From a bacterium (GTDB taxonomy: Bacteria > UBP14 > UBA6098 > JAFGQG01), in NCBI GenBank assembly GCA_016935765.1, contig JAFGQG010000117.1, forward strand, positions 1 to 61,980: a stretch of DNA of 61,980 nucleotides, written 5' to 3'. A model generated the notes under the pieces. The model searched no databases, had not been told where the DNA came from, and saw only the letters and a list, made by a program, of their open reading frames with translations. Both the position numbers and the translations under genes were made by a program. Positions 36,380 through 46,628 of the stretch are shown here, one piece after another (position 1 is the first letter of the stretch; each line of letters opens with the position of its first letter).

Positions 36380-38842
36380 ATGGCGCAAAAATTTAATATT
36401 TCTATGATACTAATAGTTTTAATGTTGTTACCGGTTTTGGTAAACGCCCAATATTCGATGCAGAAATCGGTAATAGCTTCGGGTGGACCGGGCAATATGA
36501 CAGGTGGCACCTACACGATGGAAGCGAATGTTCTCAGCCAGACTGCGGCAACCGAGATCGAAGAGTCGCCCTGGACGGATTACCAGGGTTTTTTGCATCC
36601 TGGGGATCAGTATATCACGATTACATTCAAAGCTGTTAGTATGAACGACACGATAGGGTATCATGATCCTGGCATCTACGACTGCTGGAAAGCGGAAGAA
36701 TATGATACGAATTGTGTCGTAGTCAGATATCTTAAATCTGGTATCTGGAACCAGGATACTATCTTTAACGAGACAGGTATATCAGTTAAGATCGACCCTG
36801 TTGACCCTGGTGATACGAACTATTCATTCATTTCGACTTCATACCAGAATTTTGACAGTCCGTCCGCCCACAGGTGGATCAGTATAGATGATACTCTGAG
36901 GGGAAATGCTCAGTTGAATGGAGCAACGATCGAGCCTGAGTATTATGAGCAATATTACACGAATATGTCTGTTGTTTACAAGAAGACCAACAGTGGTACC
37001 ACTCCGGGATGGGCAGTGTTACACATTATGGAATATGCTAATGAGGATACGGTCCACATGTGGGATACAACGGTTGATGATGAGACTTCTGATGGGCCAC
37101 GGTCGACCTGGGCTACCTGGAGTGATGTTGGTGCTGAATACTGGATCACAGATTATACGACCCATTTTACCTGGTACACCGTTGACCTTCACGACTGGAC
37201 GCCATTGATAAAAGCTGTCACGGCAAAGGTGGTTTACAAAGAGCCTGAGACGTACGCGTTCAGAGCCGCGATCGTGATATGGAGAACCTACCGCTTGATC
37301 GGCGTGCCGGTATATTCCAGGGATGATACGCTAGAGTATAAGAACAACTGCATGGGAGGTACTGGCGACGCGCCTTCCTTTGGCGACCAGGACCTCGTTC
37401 TCTATGACGATATCGATCCCGACTGCGACTTCCCTTCGGATGATTTTACTTGCGGTATGTATGAGAACTGGTGGCGAGTAATGAGATATTATCCAAGGTT
37501 AGGAGCATATAAGCGTTATGTTGGAGATACCACTTATTATGAGCTTTCCTGTGAGCCTTTCGAACCGGGTAAGGGATACTGGTTGGCGCAGTGGCATTGT
37601 GATTCGATGGGTATTGATATTAACGGGCTCATTGCGGACACTACGCAGGCTTTCGCGATCCCTCTGGCAAGATATAATGGCGACGATGCCAGCAAATCGC
37701 ACATGTGCGCTAATCCTTACTATAACCCTGAGGAGGGCAACGTAAAAGTGATGTGGTGTGACGCCCAGATAGTACACCGGGAATGGACAGGTACAGAGTG
37801 GACAGCGCCGGCTGTTTACGAAATCGAAGAAGCGATATTGGGTACTGGCGGCGCGGAACGATGGGTCTATGGCTATATATCACTCTATACAACCTCCGGT
37901 TCATATATTTACCATGGCTACACCGATGAAGATTCAATAATACAGGAATGGTCAGGCTTCTGGTTCCAGATGGGTGATGATATTGCAACTACCGATAGCC
38001 TGGTGTTAATGTTAAGACCCCACGCTCTCGCGGTCGGCAGGAGAATGGTCGCTAAAACTACTGACGAACCTGAAGGCTCTGATGAATGGGCGCTTAAATT
38101 CTCCGTTGCTTCTGAAGATGGCAGATACCTGGATATATCAAACGTTGCGGGTTGGAAAAGGGACGCTACTAATGAAGTTGATCCATTTGATTTCAGGGAG
38201 TTGCCCGAATACTACTATCCTGAAAAAGATCATGTACAAATGTCCTTTATCAGGGACAAGGAAGCCCTGAATATTGATTACATCGGCGGAGAAGGACCGG
38301 ATTTTAGCTGGAGAATCATGGTAGAACCCAAAAACGTAGCGGATAACACTAAATACACCCTGTCATGGAACACTAACGATTTTCCGTCCAACGCGACAGG
38401 CTATTTGATCGACCTTGAAAACGGTACACAGGTCGATTTGCGGCAAACGACCGAGTACGAATTCACAGTTAGCCATTCCTTCAAGGAATTCGACCTGAAG
38501 GTCGAATGGACGCCATCCATGGTCAGGACACTTACAAGTTCTAACGAGCTGCCCCGGGAATTCTTCATGAGTTCGCCAATACCGAATCCTTTTAATATGA
38601 ATACAACGATCAAGTTTGGTATACCAGCATTGGTTGAGGAAAAGATGGTGAACCTGGAAATTTACGACCTGCTCGGTAATAAAGTTAGAACGCTTGTTTC
38701 TTCAGTTATGGCTCCGGGCTGGTACCAGGCAGTATGGAACGGCAAGGACGAGAGCGGTAATAATCTACCAAGCGGAGTATATCTGTACAGCTTTAAACAT
38801 CCTGAATACAGCGCTTCCAGGAAGGTTGTATTAATTAAGTAA
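36380..38842 (+). CDS. Exported 820-residue protein with sorting tail
   Basis: The signal peptide (about 1-23, ending VNAQ) is followed by an N-terminal segment of the type SMQKSVIASGG ... GGTYTM ... YQGFLHPGD, a pattern common at the start of exported FCB proteins. The middle (about 80-720) is beta-rich, with many Trp, Tyr and Asp residues and no family I recognise. The tail, from about residue 738, contains PIPNPFN, YDLLGNKV, a VWNGKDESGNNLPSGVYLY stretch and a VVLIK end, a canonical type IX / FlgD-like tail. AGGAG lies 7-8 bases before ATG 36380. Divergent from the minus-strand giant unit across a 1.1 kb spacer. Likely secreted or surface-anchored; activity unknown. Confidence 0.88.
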   Translation: MAQKFNISMILIVLMLLPVLVNAQYSMQKSVIASGGPGNMTGGTYTMEANVLSQTAATEIEESPWTDYQGFLHPGDQYITITFKAVSMNDTIGYHDPGIYDCWKAEEYDTNCVVVRYLKSGIWNQDTIFNETGISVKIDPVDPGDTNYSFISTSYQNFDSPSAHRWISIDDTLRGNAQLNGATIEPEYYEQYYTNMSVVYKKTNSGTTPGWAVLHIMEYANEDTVHMWDTTVDDETSDGPRSTWATWSDVGAEYWITDYTTHFTWYTVDLHDWTPLIKAVTAKVVYKEPETYAFRAAIVIWRTYRLIGVPVYSRDDTLEYKNNCMGGTGDAPSFGDQDLVLYDDIDPDCDFPSDDFTCGMYENWWRVMRYYPRLGAYKRYVGDTTYYELSCEPFEPGKGYWLAQWHCDSMGIDINGLIADTTQAFAIPLARYNGDDASKSHMCANPYYNPEEGNVKVMWCDAQIVHREWTGTEWTAPAVYEIEEAILGTGGAERWVYGYISLYTTSGSYIYHGYTDEDSIIQEWSGFWFQMGDDIATTDSLVLMLRPHALAVGRRMVAKTTDEPEGSDEWALKFSVASEDGRYLDISNVAGWKRDATNEVDPFDFRELPEYYYPEKDHVQMSFIRDKEALNIDYIGGEGPDFSWRIMVEPKNVADNTKYTLSWNTNDFPSNATGYLIDLENGTQVDLRQTTEYEFTVSHSFKEFDLKVEWTPSMVRTLTSSNELPREFFMSSPIPNPFNMNTTIKFGIPALVEEKMVNLEIYDLLGNKVRTLVSSVMAPGWYQAVWNGKDESGNNLPSGVYLYSFKHPEYSASRKVVLIK

Positions 38843-39049
38843 AGAACTGATTAAAAAAAATAGAGTTTTAGTTGTTTTCAGCTCTCCGAAGCCCGGAATT
38901 CATAGAAGTATTTTTGGTGTTTTATTCAAGGCTGTTATTCATCCTCTCCAAGGATGTTTCATTATTAGTGTTCTTTTTCTACAATAATTGGACTTCTACA
39001 AAGTCCTGCCTGGCATATTAAACTCACTACTAGCTTCTATTTTCCTAAT

Positions 39050-39080
39050 CTCCAACCAATCGAAGTGATTGGTTTTGGAG
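39050..39080. repeat. Hairpin with bulge in the 38843-39473 spacer
   Basis: CTCCAACCAATC (39050-39061) pairs with GATTGGTTTTGGAG (39067-39080), two unpaired bases on one side and a GAAGT loop. It lies about 210 bases after the 820-residue gene and is not followed by a T run, so it is not a typical intrinsic terminator. The 38843-39377 spacer contains no convincing gene. Confidence 0.4.
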
Positions 39081-39175
39081 GTTTCCTTCAGATACCTCAG
39101 TATTTTAGTATCCTCTCAATTTTTAAATTTCCATTTTCCTATTTTCTAATTTCTATCTTCCTGATACTTTACAAG

Positions 39176-39194
39176 CGCAGGCTGAAGACCTGCG
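39176..39194. repeat. REP-like short palindrome
   Basis: CGCAGG and CCTGCG arms flank the loop CTGAAGA and are followed by GCTAC. The sequence stands out as GC-rich in an AT-rich spacer and resembles short dispersed REP-type palindromes. Only this single copy was noticed in the window, so its dispersed nature is not shown here. Confidence 0.35.
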
Positions 39195-39377
39195 GCTACT
39201 AACTAATCTTTCGGATTGTTTTCAGGAAGGTTTTTTCGAAGGCTTCTCATTTTTATACAATTTCGAACCATCGTTCCAGGAGGTTGACTATTTATGAAAA
39301 CACAAATAATTAATAGGGTGGTATACATAATAATTACTCAATTATATACATAAAAATACAATAATCACATAATCACC

Positions 39378-39406
39378 TTGACAATCAGCTCTAATTGTTC
39401 TATTTT
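39378..39406 (+). promoter_or_regulatory. Promoter TTGACA-N17-TATTTT
   Basis: The -35 box is 39378-39383 and the -10 box 39401-39406, 17 bases apart. The spacer contains ACAAT-N8-ATTGT, a weaker version of the inverted repeat at 36259-36279. The leader to ATG 39474 is about 60 bases. Confidence 0.5.
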
Positions 39407-39473
39407 TATATTAGATGTATATAGTTTTATCAAAATAATATTTTGGTAAAAAAGTAAAAAACGGAGGTTGGAA

Positions 39474-42400
39474 ATGGTGAAAATAAACAGAAGTTTTTAC
39501 ATTCGTCTTATTTGTTTGTGTATAATTCTATGTTCGTTTTCCATCATACGAGCCGAAGGACCTCAGAGACTCAACTACCAGGGTAAACTGCTTCAAAATG
39601 GCTCAGCGGTGGATGGGAGCAAAGCGGTCGGTTACAAGATTTTCAAGGGTTCTTCAACAGCATGGCAGCAAGCCCCTCATGACGTTGCCGTTTCAAATGG
39701 GCTTTTTTCAGATGAACTCAACCTCTCGACCGGGTTTATCGGGGGCAATGACATTAAAACATTGTTTGAAGATTATGGCACTTCTCCTTGTTCTCTTGAG
39801 GTTTGGGTGGGTGATCCCGGCGCAGATTGGGGAAGGTGTATCGCTCTGTCGCCAAAGGAAGTACTACTCGCGATGCCGCACGCTCTCAGTGTCGCTGATA
39901 GTATTGTAACCGATAACAAGATCGACTGGGCAGGGGAAGGCGCAATCCCTTCCGCAGGGGAAGTCTCCGCTAATGATATACCAATTCAGGATGCCGGCGG
40001 GTATTTCACGACCGATAACGTGGAAGCAGCGCTGCAGGTAGCCGGCGCACCGAAACAACTGACAGATCTTACCGATGTGAACACCTCAATTCCAACAGCC
40101 GGCAATATCCTTATGGCTGACGGGTCAGACTGGGAGAGTGTTTCGCAGACGGATATCACCTGTCTGGGTACGATCGGCGTAGGAACCTGGCAGGGAAGCA
40201 CGATAGACGAATTCTATATTGACGGAGAGATGACCCGCGATACTGAGTGGGATACCGAGGCGGAACTCGAGGCGCATCTCATCGATGTGGGCGATGTTTA
40301 TACGAGCAACGACGGTGATCTTGCGGAAGATGACCTTTCAAATGATCCTATCAATAGCCTGCAGAACGTGAATGCTGCCCCGTCAAGTGTGGGTGAAGTG
40401 CTGAAGTGGAACGGTTCCCAGTGGATAGCAGGTAATGACGAAGGTGGTATTGCCCCGGGTACGGTGAACAGCGCGACAGTACGCTGGAATGGAAGCGCGT
40501 GGGCTGAAAATACAACGGTGCTTTCGCAGTCGAACCGCCTCGATGTTGGAACCCCTGGAGCTGAAGCGATGCTGTATGTCGGGAATCCTGCTGGCAGGTA
40601 CTTGCGTTTGAGGGCTACGGACTACGGGGGCGCAGCGCAGAATATCGTGTCAAGCAACGACCTGTATATCCTTCCGGACGGAGGCCTCATTCTTCAACCA
40701 GGTTCCAATATAGAAGTCAAAACCGATGGCGGTACCCAGTATGTATTTTTCGACGGCACTAACCAAAGGGTCGGAATAGGTACCGGCTCCCCGGCAGCAA
40801 AACTGGATGTCCAAAACGGCGGTATTAAAACGCTATGGAGCGGTGAAGAAGTTACTATCAACGGAGAGACGGGTAATCCATCGATCGAGCTCAGGGATAC
40901 TGATGGAAGCGGGTTAACACCGTTCATAGATTTTTCAAACGACGGATCCGTGGATTTTGATGCGCGGTTAATACTTACCGGGAACGATTACCTGGCTATC
41001 GAGGGCGCGAACGTTGGAATAGGTACTACCACACCTGATGACCTTCTCGACGTGGCTGGTTGGATGGACGCCTCTTCCGGAGTACAGGTAAACGATAAAA
41101 CTGCCGTGCAATGGGGCTATGCCGCCTCAGTCTCTGCAGGGTACTGGTACAGGATCGCCTCCAACTCAGGAAATAGAACCAACGCCGTGTTCACGCTTCG
41201 GGACTACATTAGCGGTGGGGGACACTCAACCCTGACCTTTCAAGTAGGTATAAGCTATGATTACGAACCCGGAATGAGTTTTACGATGCTGAACCACACT
41301 TATTACAGTACCCCTACATTCACTGAAGTTCGAATCTGGGAGAGTACATATACGTATGATCCAATGTACATCGAAGTTTATGTTAGAAGGGCGGGAAGCG
41401 TTGATTTCAATATCACTGATAATATGCAAAGCAGTGGCTGGACTCCTGTCAACTGGAGCGCAGGCAGCACTCCTACCGGGACGGGAAGTTACACTGCCAG
41501 GGAATTCACGGTGAATAGGCTATTCGTGGTAGGTGATTACGATGACAGGTTTACTATAAACCACGGTGGAAATGTAGGAATTGGAACCGATAATCCTGAC
41601 GATAAACTGGATGTTGTTGGTAATTCGCAGGTTAGCGGTTACCTGAGAGTAGGGAATCCGTCATCTCCATACTTTTCCGGGGTGACGAACTGGGATAGGA
41701 TCTGGTACGACGACATCAGTGCTAATATCTGGCGTTACGCGCATTATTGCGGAGCGGTTGTGGGAGAGTGGTGGTACAGCAGCAGCGGGTATTATTATTA
41801 CGACAACCAGGGAGGACGGAACCGGGAGCAGCTGCGCACCCCGTGGGTCTATATTCCACCGTTCTACAATAATATCAGGATAATCGCGGATATCTGGACA
41901 GACCTCGAATCCGGGTTCGACGGGGTATTCGCCGAATATACTATCAACGGGATCAATTGGACCAAGATTACAAGCTGGTCTGCAGTTGGTTACAATTCAA
42001 GCGTAAGTGGCTCCAATACCGATTGCAGTTCATCCGATTACCAGACTGCCTGGACAGGTTCCACTAGCGGATTAGCAACAAGCAACGCGATAGCTACTAC
42101 CGGCGGGTGGTACCGGTTCTCCTATACCGGAATGGAAGATTATTCCGTCAGTACAGGGGAATGGAGAATTTATAATATGGAGGTTCAAGCTCAGCCAAAT
42201 TATACTATCAGCGGCTTTGAGACAGGCGGTATCTACGCTTCAGGTCATATATTTGCCCATTCGAACTCTCACATCGGAGACATTGCGGAATATTTTCCGG
42301 TGACCGGGCAAGCAGAGCCGGGAGATGTGATAGCGATCGATCCCGATAACAAGGAAACATACGTTGTTTCTAATAAAGCTAATAATCCTTTAGTGATCGG

Positions 42401-43127
42401 TATCCATTCCACCGAACCGTCCTTATCCGTCAATAATCCTTCTGATGGCATACCTGTAGCCTTATCAGGAAGGGTTCCGGTTAAAATATCCATTGAAAAT
42501 GGTGAGATACATATTGGCGATTACCTTACTACTTCTTCCATAAAAGGCTACGCGATGAAAGCAGAAGGAAGTTGCTTTGTTATAGGTAAGGCTCTGGAAG
42601 CATTTAATGGGGCAGACAGCGATTATGGGAAAATTCTATGTTTTGTGGAACCTGGCTGGTATAATCCATCTTCCTACTCCCGGACTTCCGGAGGCAGCTA
42701 TGACATCCGCAGGAACCAGGAGCGGGTTGTTGTTTATGATGAAAGTGTCACAGCGGACTCACGCGTGTTTGTTTCCCTGCTGGGTGACCCGGGGGCAAGA
42801 ACGTGGATATCAGAAAAGGGAGAAGGCATGTTCGTGCTGGAGTTAAACTCCCCCGCCGGGCAAGATGTACAATTCGATTACTTCGTTGATAACGCTAAAA
42901 TGAAAACTGCTGGAGATATGCTTAGCAATGATTTGAACGATAATAAAGCTCAAAATAACAGGTCTGATGCGAACGGTCTCCAGGTTTCATACGAAGAAGA
43001 AGGCGTTAATAATGTGCCCCCTCAACCACCTGATCCGAACAAGGCATGGATATGGACCGAAGAGAAAGGATTTGAAGAAATCAAGATAGCTACAAATCCC
43101 GAATTCGACATGGGAAAAAGTAATTGA
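39474..43127 (+). CDS. Exported fibre-like protein with GIGT/LDV repeats
   Basis: 1217 residues. ATG 39474 is preferred over an in-frame TTG at 39468, because GGAGG lies 6 bases before the ATG. The signal peptide (about 8-28) is followed by a conserved N-terminal domain beginning GPQRLNYQGKLL (about 29-150) that is shared with the broken neighbour. Three phage-fibre-like motifs follow, of the type VGIGTxxPxxKLDV (near DNA 40768, 41010 and 41574), with beta-rich insertions between them. A domain from about 910 to 1065 begins GDIAEYFPVTGQ and includes GRVPVKIS and GDYLTTSSIKGYAMKA; such domains accompany fibre proteins with S74-type or related autoprocessing modules. No PNPFN sorting tail is present. 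Likely a surface fibre; ligand and processing unknown. Confidence 0.82.
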   Translation: MVKINRSFYIRLICLCIILCSFSIIRAEGPQRLNYQGKLLQNGSAVDGSKAVGYKIFKGSSTAWQQAPHDVAVSNGLFSDELNLSTGFIGGNDIKTLFEDYGTSPCSLEVWVGDPGADWGRCIALSPKEVLLAMPHALSVADSIVTDNKIDWAGEGAIPSAGEVSANDIPIQDAGGYFTTDNVEAALQVAGAPKQLTDLTDVNTSIPTAGNILMADGSDWESVSQTDITCLGTIGVGTWQGSTIDEFYIDGEMTRDTEWDTEAELEAHLIDVGDVYTSNDGDLAEDDLSNDPINSLQNVNAAPSSVGEVLKWNGSQWIAGNDEGGIAPGTVNSATVRWNGSAWAENTTVLSQSNRLDVGTPGAEAMLYVGNPAGRYLRLRATDYGGAAQNIVSSNDLYILPDGGLILQPGSNIEVKTDGGTQYVFFDGTNQRVGIGTGSPAAKLDVQNGGIKTLWSGEEVTINGETGNPSIELRDTDGSGLTPFIDFSNDGSVDFDARLILTGNDYLAIEGANVGIGTTTPDDLLDVAGWMDASSGVQVNDKTAVQWGYAASVSAGYWYRIASNSGNRTNAVFTLRDYISGGGHSTLTFQVGISYDYEPGMSFTMLNHTYYSTPTFTEVRIWESTYTYDPMYIEVYVRRAGSVDFNITDNMQSSGWTPVNWSAGSTPTGTGSYTAREFTVNRLFVVGDYDDRFTINHGGNVGIGTDNPDDKLDVVGNSQVSGYLRVGNPSSPYFSGVTNWDRIWYDDISANIWRYAHYCGAVVGEWWYSSSGYYYYDNQGGRNREQLRTPWVYIPPFYNNIRIIADIWTDLESGFDGVFAEYTINGINWTKITSWSAVGYNSSVSGSNTDCSSSDYQTAWTGSTSGLATSNAIATTGGWYRFSYTGMEDYSVSTGEWRIYNMEVQAQPNYTISGFETGGIYASGHIFAHSNSHIGDIAEYFPVTGQAEPGDVIAIDPDNKETYVVSNKANNPLVIGIHSTEPSLSVNNPSDGIPVALSGRVPVKISIENGEIHIGDYLTTSSIKGYAMKAEGSCFVIGKALEAFNGADSDYGKILCFVEPGWYNPSSYSRTSGGSYDIRRNQERVVVYDESVTADSRVFVSLLGDPGARTWISEKGEGMFVLELNSPAGQDVQFDYFVDNAKMKTAGDMLSNDLNDNKAQNNRSDANGLQVSYEEEGVNNVPPQPPDPNKAWIWTEEKGFEEIKIATNPEFDMGKSN

Positions 43128-43281
43128 TCATTCCCGGAATCACCATCCTGTTCGTTAGTTTTTAATAGATTAGTTCAAATGTAAGTTAGGAAAATGTTTT
43201 TTTAATTCGATATGTTAAATATTAATAATTTTCTATGTATTGTTAATATTTTATTTTAGACAAAAAAACTGCTCCTTCAAA

Positions 43282-43310
43282 TTGACAACGCATTATTTTT
43301 GTCCTATCAT
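43282..43310 (+). promoter_or_regulatory. Promoter TTGACA-N17-TATCAT
   Basis: The -35 box is 43282-43287 and the -10 box 43305-43310, 17 bases apart, about 95 bases before the ATG of the broken fibre-like gene. It shares TTGACAA and a TTGTYC motif just before the -10 box with the promoter at 39378. A good Shine-Dalgarno (AGGAG) precedes ATG 43406, so the initiation signals are intact although the gene is not. Confidence 0.55.
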
Positions 43311-43405
43311 CTTATTAGAAATACTTATGTAATGTATATTTTTGGTGCAAAAACAAGGATTTCTTTACAGACGGTTTGTATAATAGCAAAATTTAGGAGT
43401 GTAAT

Positions 43406-46400
43406 ATGAACAGATTTAGGGTGATAGTTTTGGCATTAGTTTTGTTTCATTTATTGTTTTTATTCACGGGCGTTTTATGGGCGGATGGACCCCAAATGGT
43501 CAACTACCAGGGGAAGTTATTAGAAAGTGGGGAGATAGTTGATGGTGTAAAGGCGATAGGATATAAGATATTTAAGGGTTCTACAACAGCCTGGACCCAG
43601 GTTCCGCATGATGTCTCGATATATTCCGGAATTTTTTCAGACCAATTGGATCTATCAACAGGATTTATTCCTGGTTAAGACCTTGCGACCCTTTTTGACG
43701 ATTATGTGTCCAATCCCTGCGCGCTTGAAGTATGGGTTGGTGATGAAGGCGCGGATTGGGGAGGGTGTACCCCGTTAAGCCCGAGGGAGACCTTTTTATC
43801 AGCGCTACATGCTCTGAATATTGCGGATAACGCCGTTCGGGATTCGAAAATAGACTGGTCAATTCCAGGTGAAGATCCATTAGCCGGAGAGGTATCCGCT
43901 GAAGATGTTCCGCTTCAGGACGCTGGGGGTTTCTACGCTTCGGATAACGTTGAATCTGCACTTCAGAATCTTGGTTCGCTTAGCTCAGGGGCGAGTACTC
44001 CAACTGCAAACTATATACTTATGGGGAACGGCACAGCCTGGCAAAGCGTTCCCCAAACTAACATCACTCAGCTTGGTACGATAACTGTTGGTACCTGGAA
44101 CGCGGATATTATCAGCACCCTGTATGGCGGGACAGGGCTCGATGCCTCCAGTGCAGGTAATGGGCAGCTATTGATCGGAAATAGCTCTGGTCTTTCGCTT
44201 GCCAACCTGACCGCAGGAGACAATGTAACAATAACGAACGGCGGGGGATCAATTGAAATTGCAGCCCCTGGATTAAGTCAGTGGAGCGATTCACTCAGTT
44301 ATCTGGTGAATAATAACGCAACTACAATTACCGACCATGTGAGGGTGTACGATAATGGTGATCTCGAATTGGGTAGCGGAAACTTGTATATCAACAGCAC
44401 GACTACTTCAGGTGGTGTGGATATCGGTTCAGGTACGACAACTCAAAGGTATGGTCCATTTTATACTTACTATAAAAATAATAAGACCCAGATGTTATAC
44501 CTTCAATCTGAGATAGGAGGCGCAACCACAGTTCAGGAGATAGGGTTTGACATTCACACATTAGGCGCGCCATCTTTGTTAACAAATCTCACTATTACTT
44601 TAATGCATACAAGTCTTTCCGCCCTGCCTGCCAGTTTCACTGATATGAGCAGCGGCACAGTGGTTTATGGACCTACTGACTATACCCTGCCAAGTTCGAC
44701 CGGATGGTTTACTATCGATATCACAGACTTTGATTATAATGGATCTGATAACATCCTTATCGATGTTGTTTGGGGGCATAATTCCACCTATAGTACTGCC
44801 CATTTGGTTTATGCTACTTCGACCTCGCCGAGTTATAGGACTGTCTATGGGTTTTCGGATTATTCAACTCCGCCATCATATTATGAGTCTTCTATATGAC
44901 AGACCGGATATTCGATTAGTATGTTCCTCTATTGTAACTTCATTACAAACCTCTCTCGCGGATGGTTATTTAGAAATACCCGAGTTAGGTTTTTCACCAT
45001 CAAGCCCATCATCTGACTACGGAAGATTGTACATAAAGGAGGATGGCAAAATATATTTTAAGAACGATGGTGGTTCCGAGTATGATCTGACAAGTGGGGG
45101 CGCGCCACCTGCAACGGTATATTGGATAGAGGAGGACGGAGGCACTTATGTCTATCCGGAGGGGAATACTTCAGCCAGGGTTTATGACGAAGGGCAGACT
45201 TTTTCTTATTACTATGAGGGAACCAACTCAAGCGGCGCATTCTTTGCGGGTGATGATGTTGGAGTTATCGGGCATCGGGCGGGAACCTCCTCCTCCGACC
45301 TGCCAACATTCACCAACGATGAATATCCCTTAATTGATTCTGGAACTAATGCGGCAATTAACTCTTTAGATGAAGTCACCTATACGGGAATGTATGCTTA
45401 TGGCGAGCTTTATAACGGTGTTACGGGCATTTCGAGATGGGACACGGGAATACGAGGAGTAGGGCTTGGTAACCCCGACGGAACGAATGAACTTTGGCCT
45501 GTTACGGGAGTAATGGGCGAGGTTCTTTATGATGGTAGCTATAATTCTGGTCAGCAGGGAGTTTATGGTTGGAATGCAGCATCCCCTGCTGATGCGGATT
45601 TCAGTATAGGAGCTTATGGCAGAACTTCTCAAACAGGATTGATGTCAGCTGGAGTACTCGGGCAGTACACAGCCTCGGTTGGAGACCTCGTTGAAGGCTT
45701 CGACGGTTACGGCAGCGTCGATGTCTGGGGAGCTCTCGGTTACAGGGGAGATATCGGTGTTTTAGGATACACAGACCAATCTACCGGTTTCGGTGTCTAT
45801 GCAGTCAATGATATAGCTATCGAAAGCTCATCAAACCCCTCGTTATTGATGTATTACGGGACTACGTGGGGTGGGATCAGATGGAACGGGACCAATATGC
45901 AGTACAACAATAACGATGGCGGGTGGTTGAATATCGGAAGCGGGTTTTTTAGTGATTGAAAATTGTGGAGGCACCTCGAACTCAAAATTCAACTGGATCG
46001 CTATAGGAGAAAGGGATATAATCTCCGGAGGAACCACGGAACCCATCGCAGAGATCGGCAGGGCAATTGAAACCAACCCGGAAATTTCCAGGATGAAAAA
46101 GAAATATTCAGCTGAACCAGATGCACATACTCTAGATGAATGGAAAGCTATCTACGATGATGTTGGAGTAAGTTTTAATATATCCGAGGAACGGTTTCAA
46201 AGAATCAAAGAAGATTCGAGAGTATGGTCTGAAACTACTGGTGAAATAAAGGATGAAAACATGGTTATTCGTGAAGGAAGCAGAAGCGAGGCCGGAACTG
46301 AGACTTATAATTTCAACGGTGAAAAACTACAAAAACCACAGAATGTTGCGTACCCAGATTCGCTGGATCAGGATCTACACGGTGATAAAACCAACCATAA

Positions 46401-46476
46401 AAAAGCTCCGGTTTCCTTCGAGAGACCAAAAAGAGAACTAAACAGGATCAACAGATCTTACAAGGATGAGAAGTAA
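43406..46476 (+). pseudogene. Broken fibre-like gene, paralogue of the preceding one (one stop, two frameshifts)
   Basis: The start (signal peptide, then GPQMVNYQGKLLESG) matches the preceding gene. An in-frame TAA at 43676-43678 replaces the Asn codon of the paralogue's GGND. The same frame continues (DLATLFDDY, LEVWVGDEGADWG) to about 44893. There the frame must shift by one base: SYYESS continues as YDRPDIRL in the next frame. A second one-base shift lies in the T6 run at 45944-45949: GSGF continues as LVIENCGG, then GTSNSKFNWIAIGERD. Repaired, the product would be about 1023 residues. A domain of the type TTTQRYGPFYTYY ... TDYTLPSSTGWF is present in the middle. It ends in a charged tail and lacks both a sorting tail and the EYFP domain. 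Three lesions in one gene and none seen in its neighbours argue for decay rather than sequencing error. Confidence 0.8.
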
Positions 46477-46569
46477 ATAAAAAACGAATAATTCTCAGGG
46501 TTCAGAACAGCTAAAAATCGAATATTGGCATTATTTATAAATATTACGATATTTCATTCTGGGGATAGG

Positions 46570-46607
46570 TAAATATAGTCCTTTTTTCCTTGACATAACT
46601 ATATTTA
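46570..46607. promoter_or_regulatory. Inverted repeat flanking the ribE -35 box
   Basis: Perfect 10-base arms TAAATATAGT (46570-46579) and ACTATATTTA (46598-46607) are separated by 18 bases containing TTGACA. It could be an operator or an RNA stem ending upstream transcripts; the loop contains T6. Upstream, 46477-46569 shows nothing else I can name. Confidence 0.4.
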
Positions 46608-46617
46608 AAAATATTTT
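46590..46617 (+). promoter_or_regulatory. ribE promoter TTGACA-N16-TATTTT
   Basis: The -35 box is 46590-46595 and the -10 box 46612-46617, 16 bases apart. The expected start site (about 46624) is only a few bases before ATG 46629, and no Shine-Dalgarno precedes that ATG. Confidence 0.45.
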
Positions 46618-46628
46618 TCTAATTTAAT

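Noticed and set aside
44667..44890. Coding potential in the second frame before the frameshift of the broken fibre gene
   Set aside because: This part is an out-of-frame shadow; recognisable protein sequence in that frame starts only at about YDRPDIRL (44895).
45952..46476. A separate 174-codon gene starting at GTG 45952
   Set aside because: It continues the reading of the upstream fibre-like gene after a one-base slip in the T6 run and has no ribosome site of its own.
46477..46628. Possible FMN riboswitch upstream of ribE
   Set aside because: The conserved RFN-element blocks are not present, and the region is too short and AT-rich; only an inverted repeat and a promoter-like site are seen.
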